Part shown: positions 37,095 to 49,757 of the stretch, piece by piece
Layout: every line of letters starts with the position of its first letter
Position numbering within the stretch: position 1 is the stretch's first letter
Assembly (NCBI GenBank): GCA_016748015.1
Contig: JAAOMT010000003.1
Location: 76,922 to 140,921, forward strand
Source of the DNA: Geosiphon pyriformis
Lineage: Eukaryota > Glomeromycota > Glomeromycetes > Archaeosporales > Geosiphonaceae
Reading direction: 5' to 3'
DNA: 64,000 nt
Notes under the pieces: model-generated
The model's input: the letters and a program-made list of their open reading frames with translations, nothing else
What the model was told of the DNA's origin: nothing
Database searches by the model: none
Translations under genes and position numbers: made by a program

Positions 37095-39539
37095 CCCAGA
37101 AAGTAGGTTAGTTTTGTGCTGATCTGAGCGAATGAGCGATTTCTTTTTGAATAGTGCTTATAGTCATTTTGAAGGTTATGAAAATTTCTATTTTAAAAAT
37201 GAAGGTAACCAATTTGCTACTTTTTTAGGACAAAAAATCTCAATGTCATTGGATACTTTCCTACACATAAGGGGAAGAGCCTCATAAATAGGTTACGATA
37301 TTTGGATTTGAGAAGTAATTTGAACATGCTCGATCGGAAATCTTCAAGAAAGCATTAATATCTCTCGATGGCAAGATGTTTTGTATGCACGCAAATCTAG
37401 GAAAGGAAATGGAGGAAGGTTTTCATCAAGGTTCAAGAATCAATCTAGTGTTTGAAATGAAAATTTTAGTATTTTTCTAAAACTCTAAGTGAAGATGAAA
37501 AAATTTTCTCTCTTATACGTAATGTATACGAAATTTGTCTAATGCTTTAAAAAAATGAATAAATTCCTCAAGAAGTTAGACCGAGCTTGCTTTTGATATC
37601 GGTTTATAGTAATTTTGGAGAGGATTCGAATTTTCAAGAGAGATATTTTCTTCCCCAAAAATGTGATTTTCGTCAAATCCAAGTATAATGATATGGTTAT
37701 TCATAATAATTTGGACTATTTTAGTTCATGAGCTAGTAATTCCAAGTGGTCCCCAGCTTTGAAAATCTTTCTTAATAAAGGGCGGGGGATTAAATATACT
37801 TATAAAGTATATATTTCCGGAAAATCTTGATACGATGCAAAAATTATTCCATTAATTAATTCCAAAATGCAGGCGAAAAGTTTTAAATAAGATTTATCCC
37901 TTTTTTCTTATTTTAGATTAGCGAAAAAAAGAGAATTTTCCACATTATATTTTTTGGTGTTTAGATCAGGAATAAGCTTCTTGAAATTTATTAAAATTCA
38001 ATTCCCCTATTAAACCTAAAACTCTGATTCAACCGAGAAAAAAAATCATTACAAAGAACCAATCAAACCGCTAAGGTAAATTATAATGACGATCCAATTG
38101 GCAAATTTCGAAAATCTTCCTAAACTATCTTTAAATATGTAGAACTTTTGGCGTTCGACAATTGAAACTTCTAGCCTTTTCTGCGATTAAAGTTTTTTTA
38201 TAAAAAAACCCCACAATAATTGGATCGTTAATTCACGGGATGATTGTGTGAGAATTTCTGGGTGAATTTTAAATTTTATTGACATCAATCTTGCGTCATT
38301 TTAAATTGATTAGTTAATTAATCGTATCACTAGTGATGTGCTCATTTAATTCGCGAAAACAAACATTTTCTCAGAATAATCGATGAAAATTTTTTTGCTT
38401 AACAATGCCTATCAATAAAATACTAATTAGTTGCTTAGTAATGCATATTGCCCTTATTGACATCCCCGCCGTCATCTTTTCCGTCGCAGTTTAAAAGATT
38501 TTCATCTTTAAAAAAATACTTACAGTAGCTTACACAAAATTACATGTGATGGCAAACTAACAAAACTAATGAGTGGAAGTTTACCTGGGTATAGGAAACG
38601 CAAAACAGCTCCGCGGATGGCTCTGTTCATGCAGCCTTCATAGATTCTGGCATTCGTAGATCATTCACGTGTAGAAAACATGACGTATTGTTTGTCTTTG
38701 CGTCTATATAGATAATTTGATATCACAATCAACCTCCAAGAAGGCATGTATTCGGCGAAAAATTATGCGCTTGCAAAGTGAAATTCAGCGCCATTATCGT
38801 CTTTATCCATTACAGTCCTAAAATTCGGGCGTTTGTATACCTCGGACCTTCCGATTCTTTGTACACCAAATTCTTCTGCTTTGTTTTCCCACTCACCTCG
38901 AACGGCGGCGAGATGAGGGTAGCGTCGAACTCACAAATAAAAAATGCCGTAGGAGATCATGCAGGAAATAGTAGCAATGCCTAATATTACCCATTATTGA
39001 TTTATTTACTAAACATACTTTGTTATGAAACACGAATTGAAATTTTATTGATTTTTTTTCAGAATATTTGTAATATTTCTTCGTTTCATGGAAAAAAATA
39101 AATGATAAAAATAAAATAAAGCTCTTTAGTTTAGTGAGAAAAATCTAAGTTTTAATATGTAACAAGTAAAAGATTCTAAACATAATTTTCAAGAAAATGA
39201 GAAACATTTTCGACCAGCTTTTTACATAATTTCTTTTACAAAAATTTTCTGCCGCTTATTTTTGAGAAGCATAGTTTTTTGATCTAGAGAGAGCTCATTT
39301 AAAGGAATATTCATAAAAATTTATGTACAAATTAAGGGATAATTATATTTTAAATGTATCTACAAATTGAAAAATGAAAGAAAAAGAAGGAGCAAAAGGA
39401 TAAAAATACCAAGAAAAAAAGGTTGAGTATATATGTTGATGTTAAAAAAGCTTTTGTTTCATGTTTTTAATCTTAAAAATCTTTCAAAGATTTGCATGTA
39501 AAAAAAAGTGAGATTACAAGGGATAAAATCGACCAATAA
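37095..39539. other. Mixed-composition interval, possible gene relics
   Basis: 37,150-37,450 and 38,450-38,990 are richer in G+C than their surroundings and have splice-like sites on the minus strand (for example GTGAGT read from about 38,896). I could not assemble a believable protein on either strand. 39,000-39,500 is the 3' flank of the WGR gene. Confidence 0.4.
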
Positions 39540-40133
39540 TCACCAATGCGTCCACCCGACGTACCCCGAATTTAATTTCTCGTCAATTATTCGTTCGACG
39601 AATCGTCTTGCATTTACAGGGGTGGCATGTTCTTGTTTCTGCATGGCACGTTCTTTTAAACTACCATCAGGTTCTATGTAACCATATCTAACAAAAGTAG
39701 TTATATCATTCTCAATTCTGAATTCCCAAAATCTTTTATCATTTTCAAGGAAACCTGATGGAATTTGGGGTTGAATTTGTTGTTGTTCGCGTTGTTGAAG
39801 TAATTTTTGTTTCTTTTGTTGTTTTCGTTCGTAAGTCAAAATAGCTTCGTACTGAACAAGAAGACCTTCCATCACCGGAAATGTTTTCAAAAATTCTTTA
39901 TTGACTTGTGTTGATGGTGTTGTTGGTGATACTATTTGCTTTTTGGAAAGATTTGATCGTGTGGATTTATGGGAAAGGTTTGTTGAAGGGAGTTGCTGAT
40001 TTTTTGGTTCAAAATAAATACCGACTTGTTCTTTAAAGCAAGACTTTGAAATATTGTCTTTATTAAAGCATTTCTCAACGTTTAAATGTTGAGGGTGAGA
40101 AAAAACAGAGTTATTATCATTGAAAGACGGCAT
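39540..40133 (-). CDS. Small WGR-domain-like protein
   Basis: A single-exon frame of 197 aa from the ATG at 40131-40133. The same frame is open to an ATG at 40238, but the extra 35 residues are mostly read from an (ATG)n repeat as poly-His/Ile, so I prefer the inner start. Layout: a polar disordered N-terminus (aa 1-95), a Lys/Gln/Arg-rich helix likely to be coiled coil (aa 108-132), then a C-terminal block (aa 140-197) with FWEFRIENDITTFVRYGYIE, PDGSLKER, a conserved-looking ARRFVERIIDEKLNSGYVGW end. Strand-turn-strand, a Gly turn and a helix ending in eKlxxGY are the pattern of WGR domains of PARPs and MolR-type proteins, which bind nucleic acid ends. The eponymous W-G-R is here RYGYI, so the match is divergent. 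No catalytic PARP domain is present. Confidence 0.6.
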   Translation of the reverse strand: MPSFNDNNSVFSHPQHLNVEKCFNKDNISKSCFKEQVGIYFEPKNQQLPSTNLSHKSTRSNLSKKQIVSPTTPSTQVNKEFLKTFPVMEGLLVQYEAILTYERKQQKKQKLLQQREQQQIQPQIPSGFLENDKRFWEFRIENDITTFVRYGYIEPDGSLKERAMQKQEHATPVNARRFVERIIDEKLNSGYVGWTHW

Positions 40134-40174
40134 GATGATGGTGATGATGATATGATGATGATGATGATGATGAT
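40131..40174. repeat. (ATG)n microsatellite at the WGR gene start
   Basis: ATG units, interrupted by GTG and ATATG, abut the preferred start codon on the minus strand. Depending on the start used, it is either 5' leader or a His run. Confidence 0.9.
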
Positions 40175-40383
40175 AAAATTTTTTTGGTCTCAATAGATAT
40201 GTAAAACCGAAACTTTTTGAGAAGAGTTTTCGTTTCAAATTTAAAAGCTTTTTTTAAACTTTTAATCTTTTTTAGATATTGGGACGAAATAATTTTGAAT
40301 CGTTATAATTAAATGATGATTTTCGTTTCAAAGAAGATAATTTTTTTGGAATATTAATGAAAACCAATTTTGTTCTTCTCGTT

Positions 40384-40399
40384 TGATTGATTGAGTGAG

Positions 40400-40430
<31 letters not shown>
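40384..40430. repeat. (GATT)n tetranucleotide repeat
   Basis: About eleven GATT units with two GAGT variants, upstream of the WGR gene. Confidence 0.9.
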
Positions 40431-40432
<2 letters not shown>

Positions 40433-41566
40433 TGATTTATTGAGTGAGTGAAATATAGTATTGAGCGAACGAGTTGTTGGCAAGATATTCGGGTTCCTTT
40501 TATAAACGTTTGAAAATCATTAGTGGCGTTAAAAATTGAGTTACATATCGTTGTCTGTGTTTTCATGAACGTGTGAATTATACTTGGCCTAGCTTTTTCA
40601 CACGATCAATGAGATTTTGTTCAAAAAATTTTGTGAGACGAAAAGGGAATGAGTGAATAAAACAGAAACGCCTACATGATTTGTACCACTAACAATTAAC
40701 AATAAGTTTTAGTAGCGTTTTTTTTTATTTTATTAATTTTTTTTTTCCTAAGAAATTTCAATATACATTAATTTTATTTTAAATTTTAAGAATTAACTAG
40801 TTAATTAGTTAACTGGATTTACTCCACTAACAACAATTAATATTTAATTTTTTTTCTGAAGTAATAACAACAACCAATAATAATAATAATAATATATTTG
40901 GAATGTCTCGTTGCCGCACAGTTGTACTACCGGTCGTGACCTCCTCTTCATATGTGATTTAACTAATTCAAATAGGTTCATTGTCTATTGCTTGGAATTT
41001 GGCGATAGTGGTTGGAATTTTTTTTTCTAGTCATTTTTCCAAATAAGTCCCAAATTTTTAAGTTTAGGATTCCAAATCGTCGATATCACATAGTTTAACT
41101 TAGTGAAAATTCGATCCGGACAGAATCGTCATATGGATGCATAATGCAGACCTATAAAACGAAAAATTTTCTGCATGCGCAAAAAAAAATCGGGCTTTTT
41201 TATTTCCCTATTATGATTCCCACTTTTTTTGAACCGCTTTTTGCTTTTCACGTGAACCATCAGAAGCTGAAAGGATCAAAAGAGATGATTTCGTGCGAAT
41301 CATGAAAGATGATAAATTTGTCAGTTTCCTGGAAACACAGCCAATATGCAAAAGCACAATGTTTAAAAGTGGATAAATTTAATTTTCTCATTTATGAATT
41401 GTGTAGAAAAAGTTTTGTTTCCCGGTCTTATAACCATTTCGTAAAAAATGGTTATGATGATGATGATATCATAGTACTATGGAATATTTTTTACTTTTGA
41501 AATATTCCCAATCGATGATAGATTTTCGTTTGCATCTAGAGTGTCTGTTCGCACTTGGATCTACCG

Positions 41567-41610
41567 CTGGAGGTGGAGGTGGAGCTGGAGCTGGTGCTGG
41601 GAGCTGGTGC
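41567..41610. repeat. GGAGGT/GGAGCT hexamer tract
   Basis: GGTGGA-type units passing into GGAGCTGGTGCT. It gives a spurious Gly/Ala-rich frame. Confidence 0.85.
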
Positions 41611-41652
41611 TACTGCTATTATGCTTTGTCAGGAAAAATCTTTTTTGATATA

Positions 41653-41690
41653 ATTTCTATTTCTATTTCTATTTCTATTTCTATTTCTTT
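41653..41690. repeat. (TTTCTA)6 hexanucleotide repeat
   Basis: Perfect hexamer tract, 45 bp downstream of the GGAGGT tract. Confidence 0.92.
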
Positions 41691-43376
41691 TCAGGATCAA
41701 ACCTTTTTACCACTTAATCTGCTTTTATTAGATACCAAATATCGAATTAGAAATCCGATTTCTTTATTGCACCATCATCATCATCATTATCATTATCATT
41801 AACATTAACATTATTATTATTACTATTGTAAATTTTATTCGTGATCCCATGATTTAAATTTCATCTATTTGTCAATAAAGCAATCTTTATTTGGCAATTA
41901 TTATCGTGGTTAGTTCATCATCATCAAGAAAAAGAGACGATAAACTGCCCAATATCATTGCGACCATAATGAGAAATGTTGGTTGGGGGAAATTTATCTG
42001 CATGTTTCAAAAAAGGTGAATCTTGGCTTTCATTCTCGATAATCCAAGATATTTTTTTTAAAAAAAAAGCTTATGATCAAAAAGATCCTACTTTGTTGAA
42101 TAATCAATATTCCGAAAAACCGTATTTAATAAAGATCAATTTCTCTTGATGCTAATTATCAACATCTATGCTATTATTCGTTAACAATTCCCCAGAGTAA
42201 TTAGTACTGCGTACAAAATATTTTCAAATCATGCTTAATGGTTTATCCCAAAAAAAAAATAATAATAATAATAATAATTTCACAAACAAGATTTGATTTC
42301 ATCAAGTAAAACTTGTCCAACATGAAACCAGATATAATTTCATTGTTGTTGTTATTGTTGTTGTAAACACAAATTTATTTATAAACTGAAAAAAGTTTAT
42401 TTTTAAAACGATCCTTTTTTAATCTTAGTATAGTGACCAAAAAAGAAGGTAAACTTTTGTAATTGAACGCGTATACAGTCCCATAGCTCATAGCCCATAT
42501 AGTTTAATTTAGATTTTCTTGATCAGCTGACAATCTTTTTCTTTTAAGAGTTATTTGGGTTGAATTTCATTTTACCATGTTAGGAAACAAACGATACTGT
42601 GTGTTCAAATCTTATATGGTGTACATTTTGTCAAGAATGTTATCATTAGAGAGAGCTGGGAAACTTACATATCATAAGTGTTTGTTTTTCACAAAATTTT
42701 GTACTCAAATTGATGAGGAGAGGGGGAGGGAGAGGATTAAGATTTTTTTGGTAAACTTTTACGAAAGAAGTCAATGTTTCCTGATGATCCTCATAGTACA
42801 TAGGGAACTGCTTAGTAAAAAAAATTACTACGATAAACGATATGGTGAAGTTGAACGATTTTCTTGGAAAAAAAAAAAGTCTCTTTTCTGATTTCCTTAA
42901 AAAGTAAAGAATACTGTCATCGTGAAGATTCCTTTAATTTTTGAACATATGACTCAAAAAACTTTACCAAAAAAGCCAAGTTTTTAACTTGAGAAGCAAA
43001 AGTTCATATAATAAAGAATCAAATTTCTATTACGATCCATATTATTTACATTACACTGTCAGTAAATCAGTTTTTTTTTAAAATGGTTTTTCAAATATAT
43101 TAATTAAAGATATTTCTACCTAGAAACTTTATATGAAACTATATGCTGTTTGGGAACATCCCGTCGTGGATACTTTTAAGTGTACAAATCACCCAAAAAA
43201 AATAACAAAAATGGATAATAGGCTTTTAATGTACTTGGTAAAGAACCAGTTCAGTGAGAAAATCATTTTTAAAATGAAAATTCTATTTGGAATCATCATG
43301 TTCTAAATAGCCCCATAATTATTGGGAAAAAAAGACGCCCCATTTAAAAAAAACCGAAAATCATTAGATTCTAAAA

Positions 43377-43378
<2 letters not shown>

Positions 43379-43408
<30 letters not shown>

Positions 43409-43425
43409 CTTCTTCTTCTTCTTCT
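43379..43425. repeat. (CTT)15 microsatellite
   Basis: Uninterrupted CTT/AAG tract that produces a spurious poly-Leu frame. Confidence 0.95.
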
Positions 43426-45324
43426 GATTACTTGTCATTTTACTTTCAACCATGATAAAATGATTCAAAAAAAATTGCTTGATTTCTTAAAGTCATTTAA
43501 TATTTGGTTTTAAAAATATTGTTAAATTTTTTTACCCAAGAAATATTTTTTAAATTTGGGAATATTCTCGAATTTTTTTTTTGACATGCCCTCAATCAAC
43601 ATGAGCCAAAAATTTGCCTATTCTAAAATAATTAATTGACAGTTGGATATTCACAAAACTAGGCGTGCTTATCAATTATGCGCATGACCTCGGGCGTTTA
43701 AGAATATCTGCAGTCTGCAAGCCAATAACCTATAAGTGAAGTACATTAGGTCATCGAAATTTGCATTGAAAGAGACGAGAACTGGAAAATATATATATCA
43801 TCATCAAATGTAGAATTTATTCTCGAAAATTTTATCAGTGCGGATCTAGATTGGAACACGGATTTAGAGCTTCTAAAATAATGATGTAAAAATAGTTTTG
43901 AAATAGGAAAAAAAAATTATTTTCAAAATGTCACGTTACGTCACCTCCATTTAGCCAAGGAATCTTAGGTTAAAAAGATGTTGTACACTAGTATCTGTGA
44001 TCTAGAGCCAATCTAAATTGGATTTAGACTTTGAATTAAGATTCAAAATTAAATTTGACTAATATTATAAAGAGAAATCCATTTTTACATGCACGTTAAT
44101 ATACTCACTTTGGTAACAATAACATGCACTTTAGCCGAAAGAAAAACTCTTTTTTGACAGGTGTAAGCAAAATGAAAGATGCCAAAACTCTCTTCACTAT
44201 TTTCAGATATCAGGTATAACTCTGAATTTCCCATTTCTCATTTCCCAATTTTTATGGGGTGTTTTTTAAAAATGGGAAACCTTAACTTTAAAAAAAAACG
44301 TAGTGTCAAAAACTGATTCAATTCAATTCTGTTATTATGCGCTGTGTCCGTTTAGAGGCTTATTTTGTGTTCAATTCAGGTGAAGAAAATAATTAGAACA
44401 CTATTTTGTTGTTGCAAGAAGTTTTGTGCTTCCATCAATATGGCTATTTTTCTTTCCGATTTTTGTTTACGATAAAGCAAAGTCTTAAAATGCACAGAAT
44501 CAAAGTTTTCTCAGTTAACAATTGATAAATCTTTCAAAATGGGAATTTTTTAGTGACCCAACTCTCCCAAAGAAGGACAAAAGTGAAATATCGATAATCA
44601 ACCTATTCAGTATTCCTGTTATTCCTCGCTTATATAAATGCGAAAAAAGCATGGCGTTAGATAATATCAAACATTCTATTTCGAACAATGTTGCATTTCC
44701 GCCAAGAGAGTTTCCCAAATTTTCTCTTCTATAAGCTTTGTAAATGGCTGAAAAAAAAAGCCCATAATCAAAAGTGTAAAATAATCTTATTCTTAAACAG
44801 TTTCGCAACTTTTCAAGAATCGAGGTTTCGTTGAATTCCATGTTTTTCTTTCACGATTAAAAACACTAAAGTTTTTTTCCGCTGCAAAACTGGAATTGTT
44901 CCTGCTTCAAACATGCTATTTAAAAATTGCCTATTAAACAGAGATAAGGTATTACACTCAATTCACTATTCTTTGCTTCTTACGAAAGTTTCATTTTAAG
45001 ATTAAAATCCAATTGGCTAATATTCATAATTTTTTCCCTCAAATCAAAAATTGACTCCTGCATTTTACAATAAGGTCGCAAGACGTGTTCATGCATCTCA
45101 CTCGCGAAAAACAAATCCTATCCTGATTAGTAAAAGGTTTGATGATCAAGAAAAAAAAAAACGTGCGATATTTGACCAAAACATTTTTACTCTCGAGATC
45201 AGTCAAAATATGGACAGGTTGTTGATCTTCTTACGATACATTTTAAACTTTCTTCCATAGAATATTATGAATCATGATGATGAAGTTAGAAGTATGTCAG
45301 AAATGACATATTTTTTTTTTGGAA

Positions 45325-45416
45325 GGGGTGGTGGTGGTTAACTTATTCATTAGAGACCCTTTTTTGATGTTTGCTTTACTTTATGGCACCACCAACACCA
45401 CCACCACCACCACCCC
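45325..45416. repeat. Inverted repeat of GGT/ACC tracts
   Basis: GGGGTGGTGGTGG (45325-45337) is the exact reverse complement of CCACCACCACCCC (45404-45416), 66 bp apart. The right arm is part of a longer CCA tract from about 45387. Confidence 0.85.
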
Positions 45417-46120
45417 ATTCACATCGTTCAATGTTTTTGAAATAGATTAAGTTGGGTAATCAAGCTGTCATGTGACGGCTTGATGGAAAGAACCTCAAAA
45501 TATCAACTTCCAATTTGGAACTCAACGAGGTATTTAGGGTATAATCGGTGACGATTTCTGACATAATTTTGAAGTTTGATAATTGCGTCGTAAATATGTC
45601 GTATCGCTTCACTTTTTAACTACTATCTATCTCTTTTTCCTAACTAACTATTATTGGCACCGAACTTTTTTTTCTTTATCAATTTGTGAAATCTCATGCA
45701 AATGCATCAACGTCATCATTGAGGAAAAGATATTCGAATGACTAGTCACCGAAAGAATTTTACATCTTTTGAAAAATGGTTGATAAAAATTTTTCCCAAT
45801 AATGAAAGATGCGAGATTCCCCATGCATGAATTTCAAACGCGACCCAGTTGTCAAACAGCGAAAGCCAAGGACTCGCCTAGTTTTGGATGTTCTTCGATT
45901 GCACAGAGGGTGAGAACGCGTCGATTATAATCTTTTCTCGATTTCGAAGAAACGTGAGGAAAAGATCAACAGGATTTTTATTTTCCGTGCATTTTGCAGT
46001 AGTTTGAATAATGGTAAAATTTTTCCATTCCCACAAAGATCGTACATTATTTTGCGATAACAAATACAATTGGTATTTTGTATAGGGTTTCAGAAGATCA
46101 TGGATATTTTTAAAAAACGA

Positions 46121-46155
46121 GTTAGTTAGTTAGTTAGTTAGTTAGTAAGTAAGTC
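46121..46155. repeat. (GTTA)n tetranucleotide repeat
   Basis: About six GTTA units followed by GTAA variants. It is a tetramer and not a TTAGGG telomere repeat. Confidence 0.9.
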
Positions 46156-47119
46156 AAAAAGGATCGATATGAAAGAAACCCAAATTTTGGTTTGTTGAGA
46201 CTACTTTTGAAATGTTTTTAATTTCCCCATTACGATTTAATAATCAACATCATCAACATCATCATCACCCATTATTGTGATACACGTCTTGCATTATCGG
46301 ATAAATGATTTCCTCATGCCATTCATCCCCGAAAATGTCGGTGATAAATTCTATTTTATCACGTTACCGTTTTGTAACTTTTTCACGAACATCAGGCAAA
46401 AAAAAATTAAATAGAGTATTTTGAAAATAAACATTTGATACAGACAGATTAAGTATTTTGGCTCAAAATGTTAACATCCCTTATCACCTTCTCTTAAAAT
46501 AGAATCACTCGAGTGCCTTTATTTATATGAGTCGAAATATTTAAAATCAATTCATGATTTTATTATATAACTTGAGAGGTATTTTATGAAAGGTGAGATT
46601 AGCTATTCGATTTCCTTCAAAAAGGTTTAAATAATCTACTTTGAGAAGTAATGAATTCATTGTTCATTATCTGAAATTGTCGTTTTAAACTGATACTCAA
46701 ATTTATATTTTTCCTCTTGATGGTTATCCCCAATGATTAAAAATAAAAAATTATTCGATTCTAACAGCTCACCGTGTAAAATAACCATTTTTTTAGTTAT
46801 TTCCAAAATTTCTAATCTCATTCCCAAAAAACCAATAAAAATCTTTTAAATCTTGGTTTATCAAATCAGAAATGATGGGAATGTATTTTCTCGAGATTCC
46901 CACCGAGCAATATTGTAAGATATGGTTTGATTGTCAAAAGCTTCTAGAATCCCTGGAAAACAATAGGCATTCAAAGACATGAGAAAAGCCCCAACGGCTA
47001 AGGGAATACTGAGACTAATAACTAGACTTGATGATGACGATTATAATGATGATAATGATGATGATGAGATGATAATAATTATTTCTAGATTGGTATTTAT
47101 GTAACCTTCAAATATCTAT

Positions 47120-47587
47120 ATGACTACCGTTAGAGATAGAGATTTTCTTTTTATTCACATAGAACCATTCTTTCCATACACACACACACACACACACACG
47201 GTAAATCAGATATGTAAAAAATGTGATATAATTTTTTTTTTATATAAACATTTCTATTCTAAAGTGACAACTGATTTAGGGGATAATGAGTTTCAAAGAA
47301 AGCTGCAGTGTAACTGTGGAAAGAGAACTCTGCCTGCATTTTGGGAACTTAATATGGAAAGTCCAAAGATCCACATATTTCCCGCACCGCATCAACATTT
47401 GGAATACATGTGGTTGTTAGATAGCTTTCATAATAATTACGAAAGGAATCTCAATCAGTTTATTTTGAATTGTTTGCTCATGGTTTTCGGTAGAACTAGA
47501 CTGACTGGTGAGGTCCCTCGTTTAACTTCAAAAGATCAAGAATTTAAAAAACCCAATCTAGATTTTCATCATTTGATTTGGGGATAA
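47120..47587 (+). CDS. Uncharacterised open frame, doubtful
   Basis: A 155-codon frame from 47120 to 47587. Its first third is driven by a (CA)11 microsatellite (poly-His-Thr) and a poly-T tract, which argues against a real N-terminus. The later part (from about 47260: LQCNCGKRTLPAFWELN, PAPHQHLEYMWLLDSFHNNY) has a more protein-like composition and could be an exon of an unseen gene or a relic. No domain is recognised and no neighbouring exon was found. Confidence 0.22.
   Translation: MTTVRDRDFLFIHIEPFFPYTHTHTHTVNQICKKCDIIFFLYKHFYSKVTTDLGDNEFQRKLQCNCGKRTLPAFWELNMESPKIHIFPAPHQHLEYMWLLDSFHNNYERNLNQFILNCLLMVFGRTRLTGEVPRLTSKDQEFKKPNLDFHHLIWG
47178..47199. repeat. (CA)11 microsatellite
   Basis: Perfect CA dinucleotide tract. 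Confidence 0.95.
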
Positions 47588-49655
47588 ATATATTGAAGTG
47601 TTCCTAGACAATGTGAGAGTTGTTGTTGTTCTTGCCTAAAATTTCTATCTTCCACAACAAACTATACCACCATCTAGAGCGTGGGCATTCTAAATAAAAG
47701 AAACCTTTCAAAACGATCTTCACACTATAACCTTCATTTCTGAAAAAAGCCTCTTAACCGAAATTGAGAAAGATTATCAGCGGTCACTTTATTTCAAAAG
47801 ATATTTTCAACCAAGATTTTCTTTCATTATTTGAATCAATTTTTCGCTAAACCTTTCTGAACGATTCTCAATTGGAAATTTTTTTTAGAATTTAGTTTGT
47901 GAATCTAAACTTTTTCGAGAATGATCCAACATTTAGCAAGTTAGACAGCTTTCAAGGGACCATTCTGACAAATATAACTTATCTAAGATAGAGTAGATCT
48001 TTTATGACAATATTGAAAGTGGAAATGAGGAATGCTAATTAAAAAACCCGTTTTAAAAAAAACGCGTCAGTTAATCCCCAAATTTAAGGCAAACTTTTTT
48101 TTGTGAGTCGTGAATCTCAAATATTCTTTTAAATTGACGATTCCCAAGAATCTACTATCGATGGAAATGACAAAAAGGAATCTGGGATCTGACACAGAAC
48201 TTTTAGTTTTCGGGAATTCTCGTCAAAATTGAATGCTAAATGAGCTGGCTCATTCAATTGACCTATTTAAAAAAAAAAGGGGGAATTTTTGGAAAAGGTG
48301 AAAAAAAATCCTCTAATCAGTTTCGGGGGATTTTATTTTTTAAAATGCGTTAGAAAGATTAAGATTCGTGACCAAGGATCGAGTAGCTATTGGCTCACCT
48401 CAAAAAAAAGGATTATCTTTTCAAATGGGGGGATTTTGGAAAGAATCATTAAACATTATACATGTTATTCTGGTTATCAAGATTTGAGCATGCGACAATT
48501 AAGTTAATGGGAAAAAATGATTTATTTTTTCCGATTTTTTTTCAACCCAAACAATTTGAAATGGCATATGCTTACTCGAGATTTTTTTTTTTAAGACAAG
48601 AGTTGATATCGTGAAAATACGTAGCCTTTTGATGCAACTATTTCTTTCGACTAGGAACATTCTTTATTCACTTATTAAAACAAAATCATAAATTATGAAA
48701 GGATTGCTTCTAATCATACGTAAAAAAATTAATCAAAAAATTCAATGATTAAAAACAGAAATTTTATAGTATTAGATGATTTTCCGTTTGATATTTGATG
48801 TTGATGATGTTTGTTATGTGATTTGTAAAGAAATGTAAAAGAATGTCATTCAAGAATGACGATACATGCTCAAAAATTTTCCCTTTTTTTCCTTATTTTT
48901 TGGTAATCGATTCTCATAGATAAAAAATATATTAATGTACAACTAAAGAAGTGAAGGAAGCATTACAAAGAACCAAAAGTACCGGGATATTTAATACAAC
49001 TCTTTTGTTCAAAGCCACATATCTTTTTAGAATTTAAACGTTTAAGATGTAATCTTACGACACCAGCCAGATACATGCGGAATATCTTCAATTATTAGAA
49101 AAACGCCAAATTGAATTCTTGTCGCTCAATGTTATTTACTGATTCATTTCTAATAACCATCATGCAAGTTTATTTTCTCAAACTGCAATTTATCTCTGAA
49201 TCTGGACAAGAATTTAGGTTTATTTGAATTTCCGATATTGGAATCCAAAAAAATGGGTCGCATTTGATTTCAAGCGAAATGATGAATTAATTGGTATGTC
49301 ATGAAAAAATATTACGCTTCTGAAAGTTTTTAAAGCTAATTACCTTTAAAAAGAGAACCATTCAGCTGTTGCTCTTGAAACAGCTTTGCGCCCGCCTTGA
49401 AATAATGCGATTTACAGTTTGACTTGCGTACATTTTTCCGTGCAGGAAACATGAATTCAGATGGTTGGCTAAATCCTTTTTTTATCATTGAACCTTGTTT
49501 TCTCACTACTTATCAGTGATGAAAAGTGATCATTTCAATCCTATCTTGTGAATTAGAGTTTGTACTTTTCGATTCAAAGGTTGAAGTTTTTGCGCCAATA
49601 GTTTCTCCATTCATGAGATTACTGAATAAATGTATGTAAAAATGGATGGAAAAAA

Positions 49656-49757
49656 GAACGAACGAACGAACGAACGAACGAACGAACGAACGAACGAACG
49701 GATGGACGAACGAACGAACGAATGAATGAACGAACGAACGTACGAACGAACGAACGA
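49656..49757. repeat. (GAAC)n array, about 100 bp
   Basis: About 25 tetramer units with a few GATG, AATG and GTAC variants. It is preceded by poly-A and is the longest tetranucleotide array in the window. Confidence 0.95.

Larger units (their letters stand above)
40240..47119. other. Long intergenic region rich in simple repeats
   Basis: No gene assembled on either strand. It holds GGTGGA, TTTCTA, CAT, TTC, GGT/CCA and TTAG repeats. Open frames at 41309-41802, 42577-42891, 44515-44841 and 45051-45260 lack motifs, splice support or coding-like composition. Confidence 0.5.

Noticed and set aside
38450..38990. Spliced minus-strand gene
   Set aside because: A good GTGAGT donor and short open pieces exist, but no acceptor joins them into more than about 50 residues and nothing is recognisable.
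41479..41802. 107-codon Gly/Ala/Ser-Ile/His-rich frame
   Set aside because: A chain of three simple repeats (GGAGGT, TTTCTA, CAT) read through.
44515..44841. 108-codon minus-strand frame
   Set aside because: No motifs, overlaps an equally open plus-strand frame, and has no splice or start context that favours it.
46121..46155. Telomere repeat
   Set aside because: The unit is GTTA, four bases, not TTAGGG; an ordinary microsatellite.
49656..49757. CRISPR-like or structured array
   Set aside because: A plain GAAC tetranucleotide array with point variants and no spacers, in a eukaryotic context.
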